A DNA stretch of 64,000 nt, from the NCBI RefSeq assembly GCF_000208745.1, contig NC_030851.1, positions 36,739,240 to 36,803,239 on the forward strand, written 5' to 3'. Each line of letters starts with the position of its first letter. Position 1 is the stretch's first letter. Below the pieces are notes generated by a model. It did not search any database. It saw only the letters and a list, made by a program, of their open reading frames with translations, and was not told where the DNA came from. Both the position numbers and the translations under genes were made by a program. Origin of the DNA: Theobroma cacao. Lineage: Eukaryota; Streptophyta; Magnoliopsida; Malvales; Malvaceae. Shown one piece after another: positions 11,537 through 22,300 of this stretch.

Positions 11537-13459
11537 TTTCCTTTTGTGAAAAAAAAAATAAAGAAAAGAAAAGAGAGCAAATTTTATACCTTGGATGCCA
11601 TGTACAATGTTCACAGAGAAAAGTGACAAAATGAAATATAAAATTTTAATATTTAATATATATATATATTCCCATTTTCTGGATAATGAGCCTTGGATAC
11701 CCCAATCCCTGCAAACGGACTCTTTTTTTTTTGGTTAAAATAGCTAAATTTAAATTATATTTTTAATTCATAATGACATTTTTTAAAGCCAAAGATTCAA
11801 AATTTAACTTAAAAAAAGCATTAAGTATCAATTTTATGTCTTTTGAATTCTAGTCAAAGCAATTTCTGTTTGACCTGAGAAAGGAGGTGCTTGAGAGACG
11901 GATCTGTCATTGCTCAAATTAAGAACGGTCTAATTATCAACTCCCACGACTCTTTTAGTCTAAAACGGACGTGGACTAATGAAAGCTTGACACGTGGAAA
12001 AGACCATTAGGACTAAATTATGGCATGTCATGTGGTTCGTTTTTGTCCTATTTTCCATGTCTTTATTATGATTTTCATGTAATTTAAAAAAAAATATATA
12101 ACTAATTAATACAATAGTTTTTCTAAAATGATGTCTGTAATAATTTTTAATATTTACAATATAAAAAAATTACTGTTAAATATTAACAAAAGAATATAAT
12201 TTTATGATAATAAAAAATAAAAAAAGAAGTATTAGAATTGTGTGTACATGTTTATGTATATATACATAAACCGAGAAAAAGAGATTAAGATATAGCTCAA
12301 GTCTTATTTTCTCATAATCTTTGTATTTTCACCTAAGGCCTAGCTGGAATTAAGATACTTGTAATGGTAATAAATGTCTTGTTAAATTATGATAGAAACG
12401 TAACTAAAATTTGTTAAAGAGATAAAAATAATTAAAAAGTACATGATACTTTGAATGCTTCTAATTGTATAATAGATATTTAAAGTGATTCAACATTTTT
12501 ACATTGTTAGAGCATAATTTATAAATTTTATATTTGTGACCTTATTTCATTAATTAATTATAATAATAACCATATTTTGCAATCCAATTTATCTTTCTAT
12601 TTCTTTAATAATTAATCCTTAATTACTTCATAAATATGGGTTTTTAATATTATTTCATATATGGTTAACTTTTATACTATAATTACTTATATTACAATAT
12701 GAAAATAATGGTTTAGTTAATTTTCTTTTCGTGATACCTAATCACCCATTTTGAAACTTAATTCTTTTTGTAAGAATTGATTTTCACTGTACTTTTTATA
12801 CCATTTAAAAGTTCAGTGAGAATGATTAACTATTTAAGAAAGAAATAGTTTCATTTGTCATTTGGATTAAAATCAAATAATAAAGATAATGCAGAATTTT
12901 GAATAGAACTCTTAAATTCGAGTCATAATATACCTAAAAAACCATCACTATATGTCAAATGAATGGCACACATAAATTGACAAAATGGAGTGACCCACAT
13001 TTTGGTTCTTCAAATGCATTTATCAATTTGAGAGTTATAAACATGCAAAACTTCTTTAATTTTTTTTTTAAATAATGCCAGTAGAAGCTTTTAAATAAAT
13101 TAAACTACAGTGGGACACATAAAGTTTATTGTCTTGAAGGCAAGTCACAATGAAATTATTGACTATGCCAAAGTTTTTCCAGAATATTCGCAGTTGCCCC
13201 TTATTAAGAGTTTTTACATTGCATGAATTGCTTGTCCAAGGGGGGCTGGATCTGTGGATGATGTTCATCTTCCAATGCTTGCGTTTGAAAGTACCTACCA
13301 TATTTAATTTTTCTCCTATAATCAAAATGGTAAGCAAAGGGAAACACTTAACTGCAAAGAAGAGGGCAACTTCAGAGAAAATTAACACTGCCCACCAATA
13401 ATTCCAATTCCAATGTAAAATTTAAGTTACTATATATGTTTTCAGAAATCACAAAGTTT
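11537..13459. other. AT-rich intergenic sequence
   Basis: No supported gene. It includes poly-A/T runs and a short (TA)n at 11655-11670. The ORFs at 13068-13400 on both strands overlap each other and show no family features. The right end should contain the 3' UTR of the bHLH gene. Confidence 0.4.
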
Positions 13460-16066
13460 TTACCTATACAAACATCCTCTATATGTTGGGGTCCAGTAAT
13501 CTGAACCAGCGTTTTCATGGTAAACTTGTGGGGTACAAGATATTGGAACTAAACATAGACCTCTGCTCCTTAGATCAACCTTCAAATCTCCTTTCTGATC
13601 TTTCCTATCCAAGCTTCCCCATGGATCCTAGGATGAGTACCAAGAATAACCTTAGTTAATTTCTATGTTGTGTCTGATTTAATGATAAGATATGCTACTA
13701 TATATAAAACCTGCTTACCTTATGAGAATTGGGCTTCATGTAAGGATTACTCAATAACTGCAAAGAATGCAAACAAAGAAAAGCTTTAGCAATTAGTAAA
13801 TATAATGTTCCAATACATTTTGCTACCTTAAATGAAAGCTGCAAAATCATTAGTTCTTTTAGCAGTATTATATATGTTTTGAGCAGCTTTTCACCTGCAC
13901 TTGCTCTTGTAAAAAATTTATGTATCCAATTGCTTCGAGTAGCACAGAGGCCGTATCAGTCTGAAAGTCAGCCAACAAAGTTTGGATCAGATTACAAAGA
14001 AGATGATATACGACGTCAGGTTCACTAGAAAAAAAGCAAGCTACTATCTTAGTGGTGTCTCTACCTTTCCAAATGGCGACACAATTTGTTGAAGTGCTGT
14101 GATCCTGTCTCCAAGCTTGACTTTTGGGGCGTGCATCTATTAATTTAATGAAATTAGTTTTCTCACCAGTAATAATATGCACTATGACTACGTTTCTCTA
14201 ATTATTTTCTGTTTCATTATAATAAAAAGTTTTAGGGTACCTTTACAGATGAAGCTGTGGAAGTTTCATGCTTAGGCTTTTTCAACACCGTGTCATACGA
14301 GATTTCTTCACCTCTTTTCTTCTTTGCCTCATTTGTAATCCCTTGTGTTCTTCCATTTCTGGTTCTTGTCTGCATTTATTGCTAAATGGTTTAATAAAAG
14401 ATTAATTTCGAAGGAAAAGGAAAAAGAAACTCATGTCTGATATGGTAGTAGTTAGGTTGATTTAGCTTACCTGCAGAGAATTAGTTGCAGCTTGGATCCC
14501 TTGTTTCTTGCAATCTGATAAATTATTCAAGGGCCTAAAACAGGGCTTTGATGCATGAATGTCAATCAAAGGCTTGCTTAATCGGCTATAAGTCATGGTA
14601 CTTGTGAATGGAGAATGAGACATTGATGATCCATAGAAGTTGTCAGCTTCCATCGATGAATTGTTGATAAGACTATTATGATGATATCCATTGCTATTAT
14701 TACCCTTGAAAGCCCTTCGAAAATGGGAAGTTGGAGCTTCCACATCAAGACCTTCGGCCTCCATTTTTACATCATGATGATGACCATAACATGATAAGAA
14801 AACTGGGTTTTTGATTGTTGCCATTCCACCAAACGCAGGCTGTGTGTAGTTTTCCACTGAAGAAGTCAAAGGGATCTGATCACAAGATTTTGGATTGAAC
14901 TGGCGAGTGACTTCAGGGTCTGGTGGCGCAATGGACCAGTTGCTGACCAAGTTGGACAACTTGGTTAACCTTTCGCTTTCAATTGAGCTCTGGTTATCAT
15001 CAGTCGTGTATCCATTTAAATTTTTGACAAAATTGTTGAAAACTGATGAGGGATTTGGGAATTCCCAGTTGTTATCTATTTTCTTCAAGTAGTCACATGC
15101 AGGTTCAAAGATTCCAGCTGAGCTGCTCTTTGACGATATTGCCTCAAACAAGTTCTCTCCAACATCTTGACTGTTGCGCAAGTTGCTTCCAACACTTCTG
15201 CCAAAAACAATCAAAACCCCCCATTTTTTTAATGATTTTGGACAATATATGCAGATAAAATTTTCCTTGATAATTGGAAATTTATACCCAAAGAAGGAAA
15301 AAAAAAAACCATTTTCCTAAAACCAACAAAAGAACAAAAAATTACAGAAAATTAGCTAAGGCAATCAGTCTATTAAGTAATACTTCTCTTCGTAAGTCAT
15401 AGTACTGCTTAGAGAAAGGAATAAGCTAATAGTACATGCAACTACTTGAATCTGCATGGACGCATGCATACACATAAAAGAAAGGAAAGTAAAAACATGA
15501 GAAACTTTTCTCTCATTTCACCTATACCAGGCTTCCCCTGGAGAGCTTTTTTGTTTTAATATAAGATTCTTTCTTTCCTCTCAGCTAAATAATCATAATA
15601 GATGGAAATTGTGGAATTCGGTAATTTACAGGATTATCTTTCTTAATATCAATTGTCTGTTTAATTATTTCCATACGGTGCAAGTCGCAACAAACAAAAA
15701 AACTTACGATAAAACCTGGCTCCAAAGATGATTATCCGAAGCATGTTCTCCAATAAAGTCATTGGTCGACGAAGGAACAGGTTGATCAACAAGCTGGCGG
15801 CCGGACGACTCAACTGTTAGCCCTGAATGGTTGGAAGCATTAGTCAAGGAAGTAGAGATTGAAACATCATCCTGATCACAATTATTAGAAGAGTTGGAAG
15901 TAGGGTTTTGATGATGCTGGTGCCAAGAGGTAGAAGTAGTAGTAGGACTGTTAGTAGTGCTACTAGTCCATGAGGAAAGAGAGTTTGCAGGGTGGAGAAT
16001 ATCCCACCAGGTGTGAGGTGCAGGAGAAGAGGTTATAGCAGAGCTAGCAGTGCACTCCTCAGCCAT
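13460..16066 (-). CDS. Atypical bHLH transcription factor, 519 aa, seven exons
   Basis: Exons (minus): 16066-15708, 15197-14471, 14369-14241, 14136-14065, 13960-13895, 13757-13719, 13627-13460; 1560 bp in frame. The N-terminus is [20 protein letters not shown], with a Trp-rich patch and long Ser/Asn/Thr-rich regions. The basic helix-loop-helix lies at about residues 405-451: a Lys/Arg stretch (about 382-405), helix 1 ([20 protein letters not shown]), then helix 2 ([20 protein letters not shown]) and LLSNPYMK. This core is characteristic of the plant subfamily with bHLH68, 110, 112 and 123. The basic part lacks the His-Glu-Arg residues that read E-boxes, so DNA binding may be weak or non-canonical. 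A C-terminal tail of about 55 residues (GLCLVPISC...YWTP) is also conserved in these proteins. It should act in the nucleus as a dimer. The exact orthologue is not assigned. Confidence 0.92.
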
Positions 16067-16205
16067 ATCTGTAGCAAGCTAGTAGTGGGAGAAAATTGCT
16101 ATTGGGGTTAACTCCTTTCCTTTTTTTCTTCCTTTGCTTTGGGTGGGAATTGGAGAATTTAAGGACTATATGCATCCGTTGGTAGTGAATGGGTGTGGGG
16201 GGGCC

Positions 16206-16211
16206 TTTATA
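16206..16211 (-). promoter_or_regulatory. TATA box of the bHLH gene
   Basis: The minus strand reads CCTTATAAAGGCCC, 140 bp upstream of the bHLH ATG. This would place transcription start near 16175 and leave a 5' UTR of about 110 bases. Confidence 0.6.
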
Positions 16212-16499
16212 AGGTTATATCTATCAATAATATGGGGAGACAATAAACAATGCAACGTGAGTTTTTCCACTAAGTTCGTGGGACAATTATTATATTACTG
16301 ATCCTTACCATCAAGGATTTTGCTTTTGGCCTACCTAACTTAAACAAGTTTTTAGCATTTATGGGATTGGTAGTGTTTCAATGTATTGTACACCTCTTCC
16401 CCTCTCTCTTTTCCTTCCAGAGTGAAAACACCATAACTTTATTTAAATGGATGAGGTGCATGCTTGCATGACACCACTGCTTCTTAAGGAAATAAGGGA

Positions 16500-16684
16500 A
16501 CCCAATTGCCCAATTAACAAGACACTATGAACGGTGTGCTACGAGGAATTAATATATGGATCATGTTTCTTGATTCTGCAAACTCCTGGGTACCCAATTG
16601 TCCTATTAACAAAAACACTATGGACGGTCTGCTACAAGGAATTCATATATAGATCATGTTTCTTGATTCTGCAAACTCCTGAGT
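16500..16684. repeat. 92-bp tandem duplication upstream of the bHLH gene
   Basis: Unit 1 (16500-16591) and unit 2 (16592-16684) both start ACCCAATTG and share a long identical 3' half that includes GATCATGTTTCTTGATTCTG. About nine substitutions and one indel separate them. The pair lies about 430-620 bp upstream of the bHLH start codon. Confidence 0.85.
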
Positions 16685-16859
16685 AGCAGTTTAACTATAT
16701 AATTTATTTAGACGAATGGTATCCAAATTTGAGATTTAATCTTTTTGTTGTCTCTTCAAGCAAGACTTGCGTTTCAAAAATTCTGAAATTTTACATAAAA
16801 ATATATATAAATAGAAGAACGTGATTTTATAATTATCTCCTTTTTTAGTATCTAGAATG

Positions 16860-17640
16860 AGTTTTTCATTTTACACATAAAATCTGAGGACAAATATATA
16901 AATTCTTTGTCTCCTTTGGCGAGCAACAGTCCAAGCCCTTAGTCAAACTTGCAATGAGAAGTTGGAGAACAGGCTTAAGCGTGGAGGGGTTGAGCCCGAC
17001 AGCAAGGACAAGTAGAAGAATTCTAGGAAAAAGGGCAACAGTATAAGAAAGAAGAGGGCGACAACCAAACAGGGTGATAAGAAAGGGATCGAGGGTCTCA
17101 CGGGGAACATGGAAGATGCAGGAACATTGGGGGTAAAGGAGAGTGACAAGGAACGGTTGAGAATTTAAAAGAGAGGTCTCAAAGAGAACTTCTGATTTCA
17201 GAGCCAACACTAGGATCGAGCTATGATGCTATTCTGATTCAAGAGGAGGAGGGCATAGTAACTGGAGAGGCGTCAAAGTCAAGTGTACAGAAGGATGGAA
17301 AGATCTAGATTAAGTTGGGTTGCCAAAAATTGCAAAGTCTTCAAACCAGGGTCGGCGTTGAGAAGGAGAAGGAAGCTACGCATTGTGAACGTGCTCAATG
17401 GTGACAGCTAGCAGAGAAGTGCCACTCCTATCCGATGATTCGATCTCAGACAAGGACATCGTGCACCCTAACATGCTTACTTTGAAAGAGGTTGAAGATA
17501 CATGGGAAGTCACGTCCAAGCTGGGACTGATTGTTTAGAACAGTAAAGGATCAATGATCAAGGAGGAAATGCAAAAGGGAACGGACAAATTAGGAGTTGC
17601 AGCAGTCTTTGTTCTTCAAGATACGCGGACGACACCATAA
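16860..17640 (+). pseudogene. Probable LINE ORF1 relic
   Basis: Degenerate coding sequence with many stops. The most readable part, about 17420-17540, encodes SDDSISDKDIVHPNMLTLKE and then VEDTWEVTSKLGL. This resembles the C-terminal end of plant L1-type LINE ORF1 proteins, just before ORF2. A comparable segment (EVATKLGLVFADRLR) occurs in the larger LINE near 31030. No ORF2 follows, so it is a truncated relic. The ORFs on the opposite strand here are shadows. Confidence 0.4.
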
Positions 17641-19264
17641 TCTTTTGCAGAACTCAAGTTTGATAAGGTAATTAATGTTAAGAGAATTTTGAGATGCTAG
17701 CTTTCGAGTATCTATTAAGGCATGAGTCGACAAGATCTCATTTGATAGTTATGTAAGTGACTTTTAGATTTTAATTCATTTCATCTTCTTACGTATGGAA
17801 TGTTATGCTTTGATACTATTTAAAGTGATTTTGATTAAGTGATTTAAAGGAATTTTTTTAGTCAAGAAAAAATGGTAAATTCTTGATGACAAATGATTGC
17901 ATTTATTTATCAAGATGTATCCATGTTATGGATTGTGCTTGGAATTGTGGTGCTTATCTTTTAGTATTCGGCCCTGTTATAATTGTTGGCAATACGATGT
18001 CTCCACCAGCCACGCATGTCCATTTAAATACCCATCAACTTGTGGTCAAATAATAATACTAAAAGAACCTTTTTTTTTTTTCTACTTTTAAAAAATTAGT
18101 TGACTTTTTCTTTTAAATTGTCAATATATATATATATATTATTACCGACACCATTATATCCATCGTGTAAAGGCAAATTATACAAATATTTAAATTAGAT
18201 TTCTCTATCAAAATCGTTGGATTTTTTTATTAAAAATAATCAAATAAAAGTTAAGATAATTAAATTGATAAATTGAAAAAAAAAAGAATTATTAAATTGG
18301 TCAAGTATACAAAATTTAAATAATTTTTATACTTTATTTAATTAATAGGTTTTTTTTATTAAATTATTATTAAGTATTAATCAAATTTTGTATATAGATC
18401 AATATAGTATTTTTAATTGATATTTTACATATTGTTGATTATTGGTGTTTATTTTCGATCGGAAGATCCTATAAACTTGATCTAGGAAATATTAAATGCT
18501 TTGTAGCCCGATTAGTGATAATCAGAACTATCGATGTTTAGAAAATATAAATAAGATTAAGGGTGAGGAAGATTCATTAATAGGAAACATAAAATATTTG
18601 ATGAACTCAAAATTTCGATACTAAAAAGCTTATAACAAGTTAAAATATTTCAATATTAAGGAAAAAAATTCTCATTTAAAATTATTGAGAAAAAAAATTA
18701 AACTAATTGTCCTTACATTTTATGATAATAGGAACATATATATATATATATCCTCCACTTTAATTTAACAAAATATAAATATGAAGGAATTTTGTACTAG
18801 TTGCCCTTAGATTTCATGATAACGTACCCACCAATGATGGCTAGCTATGTGAATAAACTTGGGGAAAGATTTGAGCTAATTAATAACTACAAATCGTTCT
18901 CCACTAGCTTTCTACATGGTTTGTCCCCTAAAATTGGTGAAGACACACTTGCCATCTATACACTAGTTAGGGATGTAAGTGCAGCCCATAGAGAAGGAAA
19001 GAAGGAACTTCCGAGTAATCTTCTTAAATTATTAAATTTACGAAATTGAAGTGGTTGAAATGGATTTGTAAATTTTTTTACAAGAATATCAAAACATGGA
19101 ACGAGATTAAAGATTTTGGGTAGGTGGATTATGTTATAACAACAAGTATTTATGAGTATTTTGAAAAAAAAATTGAGTTTAGTCGCATAAACATGAAAGT
19201 CAATATGAAGACAACTTAAAGTAGTAATTTAGTTAAACATGAGGATGTGTTTAGAAAATTAGAT

Positions 19265-19400
19265 TAAATTTATAAAAAAATATTTGACGCATTGAGAGTG
19301 TATAATTTCTATATATTATCAGATCATCAAATCTTGATACATCATTAATAAGATATTATTTTAAAGAAAATAAAATATTGATATGCCGTTTTGAAACCTT
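19265..19400. repeat. Decayed copy of the GATGCACTGACAGTGTA MITE family
   Basis: ATTTGACGCATTGAGAGTGT followed by a TATCAGATCATCAAATCTTG-like segment follows the same order as the MITE copies at 27003 and 27301, with substitutions throughout. Only the left part is recognisable. Confidence 0.45.
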
Positions 19401-21831
19401 ATTAATTTGATGTAAATAAAAAATAAATTTTATTTTTTTACCTCATTAAGGAGGTGTCAATACATAAATATTAATCCCGAATTTACTCCATTCTCTTATG
19501 TACATATTCTTATCTGAGATATGTCTTTCAACTCATCTTTGAAATGTATTTTGTATGGGTAGGTGCATATATAAAGGGTTGGTTTTAAGTCGTCGATTTT
19601 GCACTCACGAGGGAGTTCCATGGTCGTCATTTCTTACGTTGCCATGTAGAGGGACCACAAATTTATAGTGGAAAAATATTGGACATTAATTAAAAAATTA
19701 CAAAGAAATCATACACCAAGTAAAATGAATTATTAAAGTCGTGACTGACCTCTTAACCTAAAAAGAAAGGTCAACAAGCTTCTGGTAAATACGTAAACAA
19801 TCAAACACCGCAAATCGCTTTTCACTTTACTAATTAAATCAACCTTTTACTTAATTATCATAAGACATTTTTATATATAATAATTCTCAAAAGGCCACCT
19901 TTCCAATCTAGTCTAATATTCAACAATAAATGAATAAAATAAATAGTAAGTAAGTAAAGTTTAGTTAGTGGAAGACCCATGCGCGCCATTGTCACACGCC
20001 AAGAAAAAGAAAAACCCTTTGCCTTTGATTGAGAAAAGTTATATAGTAAAAGGTAATGTTGGGGATAGGACAACAACAAGAACAACAGCTTCCACTTTGC
20101 TAATGGAAGGAACTTGTTGTATATCTTATTATTGGTTGGGCACCGGTTTATGTCTATTCCGCCTAACTATTGGTGTATCTATGAACTTAATTATACTTAC
20201 CTACAATATTGTTTGGAAGCAAAGGTGCTAAATCTTTTAACTTAAATAATTTTGGGAATTGACATGCATGATGCGTACACTATATTTTATTCAAATCAGA
20301 AGCACAGGCAGCCGAGTTTCGCCCGTGTTGGCGGGGAGAGAAGCTTCGTGGCCATTGGAAAAAGGTTTTCTTCAGCCCCACGTTTCCATCCCAGTTGCCT
20401 TTGCTTCTCCTTAATTCTGGTATTCAGGGAGAATGAGTATGGAGAGAGAGAGAAGAGACGTGAAAGAAAGGGATGAAATATGGATCACCTTAGGTTGGAC
20501 CCATGCCAGAACGTGGCCAATAACCGGCCGCGAGTACGTCGGAAGAAATGAAAGAAGAAATGCTAGTAGAGGTATAGAGAGTGAAAGGGAGACAGTCTGA
20601 AACTGAACAACGAAGAAAGAAGAGCAAGGTTATGCGAAATCATATTGTTTTAAAAAGTTTTTGAATTATTTAAAAATTTTTTATTTTTTTATATTACGTT
20701 TAATTAAATTTATATATTTTTATTTTAAATTAAATAAACATTTAATTAACTATTTTAATTAAAATATCATTTATTCTTTTTATACTCCAATGACGTAAAC
20801 GTGATATTAACGTTAAGAATGAAATATCACGTTATCCTGTATCATACCATAATAATATGTCATGTTATGTTAATATAGATAATAATCAAAATTTATGATA
20901 TATTAATAATTTTTCTTAATTTCATCAAAAATCATGGCAAAAAGGCGTAATGGTTTTCATTCTCAAATCAAACATTGCATTTTTTGACTCAATAAAGAGA
21001 TCATTGTACCATTATGTTATCACCCCATCAACGAAAACGACCACTTTAGTACCATGCAGTGTTGAAAGGAATGGGGGCTAGTAGGGTTCCCATCCTCTCA
21101 AAAATCTTAAAATTTCATAATTTTTTTTTTAAAAAAAGTTTCTAATTTTTTCTTACAATAATTTTTGTTTGTTTGGTAAAATGTCCTGCAGCAATTAATC
21201 AATAATTAATTTTAATAGATTTAAGGATTAAAGTAAAACCTATTGCAGTAAAATTATTCTCCAAACTTCACTACTCCAAGGCTCCACGGTCGACTAACCT
21301 CTTAGTCGCCTTCCCAAATGTTAAGTCTTGACTTTGTTACTGATGCCATGTTATGTCGTGTCAATGTGAATGCATAATTGTGTCAATTTTGATGGACCTA
21401 TGAAATTTTATACAAATTGTGATAAAAGGAAATTAATTTTTTTAATTTGCTTTAATAATATCTTAATAGTTATATTATCTTTCAAAAAATCCATTGATTT
21501 AGGTAAATTTTTGTTGGATTTGGTATTAGAAATTGAAATGTAAATTACAATTCTATAGCATGCATATTAGAACTAAATATTATTAAAAATATAAATTTAG
21601 AAAATAAAAGCTACTGGATCAATCCTCTTATAAAAAGAAATATATGGGATCAACATTAATTAAATTAAGGATTAAGGATTCAAAAATTGATTCACCGTTA
21701 AAATTTTTGCAAATTGGTGGATAATACTAATATTAAGAAAAATTAATAGATTAAAAATAAGTGAATTTACTTTCACGCATAATTTGATTTCTCTCACGTA
21801 AATATAAATGATCAAACAAGTATATTATATG

Positions 21832-21855
21832 AGTCACATGTCATTACATGTGACT
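21832..21855. repeat. Perfect 10-bp inverted repeat with E-box-like arms
   Basis: AGTCACATGT and ACATGTGACT are separated by four bases (CATT). Each arm contains CACATG. It lies about 450 bp upstream of the AP-5 beta-like start codon. Confidence 0.7.
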
Positions 21856-22007
21856 AATTGACGTGTGAGAAGAAAACACTGTCCGTGAAAATAGGCTCAC
21901 CCGTTATAAATTCTTATCGAAATTCGTCTATGAAATTTTAAAAGTTCAAAAATTAATACAAGACGGTGCACTATGATCCATGTAAGGGAACTAATAGGAT
22001 GTGATAA

Positions 22008-22035
22008 TGGGCCATTGGCCCATATGTAGTGGGCT
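22008..22035 (+). promoter_or_regulatory. Cluster of site II motifs upstream of the AP-5 beta-like gene
   Basis: TGGGCC (22008-22013), GGCCCA (22017-22022) and TGGGCT (22030-22035) lie about 270 bp upstream of the ATG. TGGGCC/T site II elements are known TCP-factor sites in promoters of broadly expressed plant genes. The role here is inferred from position and clustering. Confidence 0.5.
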
Positions 22036-22228
22036 TGATCTGTTGTTGGGTTATTGTTGCATAAAAGCCGGGCTGGTGGGTCGCCGATCCGAATTCAAAA
22101 AATCGTAATCTGCTGGCTTACTGTCTCAACTGAACTCTGCTGTAGGCGCCCACGCTCGCTGTGTCTCCCTTATTTGTGAATTGCGCTTTGGGTTTCGCTA
22201 GGAAATTTCATCCTTGATCAGGAAAACA

Positions 22229-22270
22229 ATGTCAATGGTATTTCAATTTCCAAATTTCAACGTAAGCTGA
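22229..22270 (+). CDS. Upstream ORF in the AP-5 beta-like 5' leader
   Basis: A 13-codon ORF (MSMVFQFPNFNVS*) ends 30 bp before the main ATG at 22301. If the transcript starts upstream of 22229 it would be met first by scanning ribosomes and could reduce translation. The second ATG (codon 3) is in the same frame. An intron overlapping it (GTAAG occurs at 22262) would remove it. Confidence 0.35.
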   Translation: MSMVFQFPNFNVS

Positions 22271-22300
22271 ATCTAGATTCCATTCAAAAAGGTTCCAAAA

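Larger units (their letters stand above)
17641..22000. other. AT-rich intergenic sequence
   Basis: No supported gene in about 4.3 kb. It contains (TA)n at 18126-18140 and 18738-18752, a MITE-like fragment near 19265-19400, and long A/T runs. Small ORFs at 18801-19049 and 20252-20476 have no recognisable features; the stretch 20290-20640 is relatively GC-rich and could be transcribed, but nothing proves it. Confidence 0.4.

Noticed and set aside
13068..13401. Overlapping ORFs of 106 and 83 codons on opposite strands
   Set aside because: No family features; AT-rich sequence downstream of the bHLH stop. Chance ORFs.
13868..14182. 104-codon ORF on the minus strand in the bHLH gene
   Set aside because: It runs across two introns and is out of frame in exon 4; the spliced bHLH frame explains the conserved sequence.
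18801..19049. 82-codon ORF on the plus strand
   Set aside because: No recognisable domain, no splice context and no promoter features; it cannot be told from chance.
20252..20476. 74-codon ORF in a relatively GC-rich stretch
   Set aside because: No similarity I recognise; the sequence ends in GA-rich low complexity. Could be transcribed, but unsupported.
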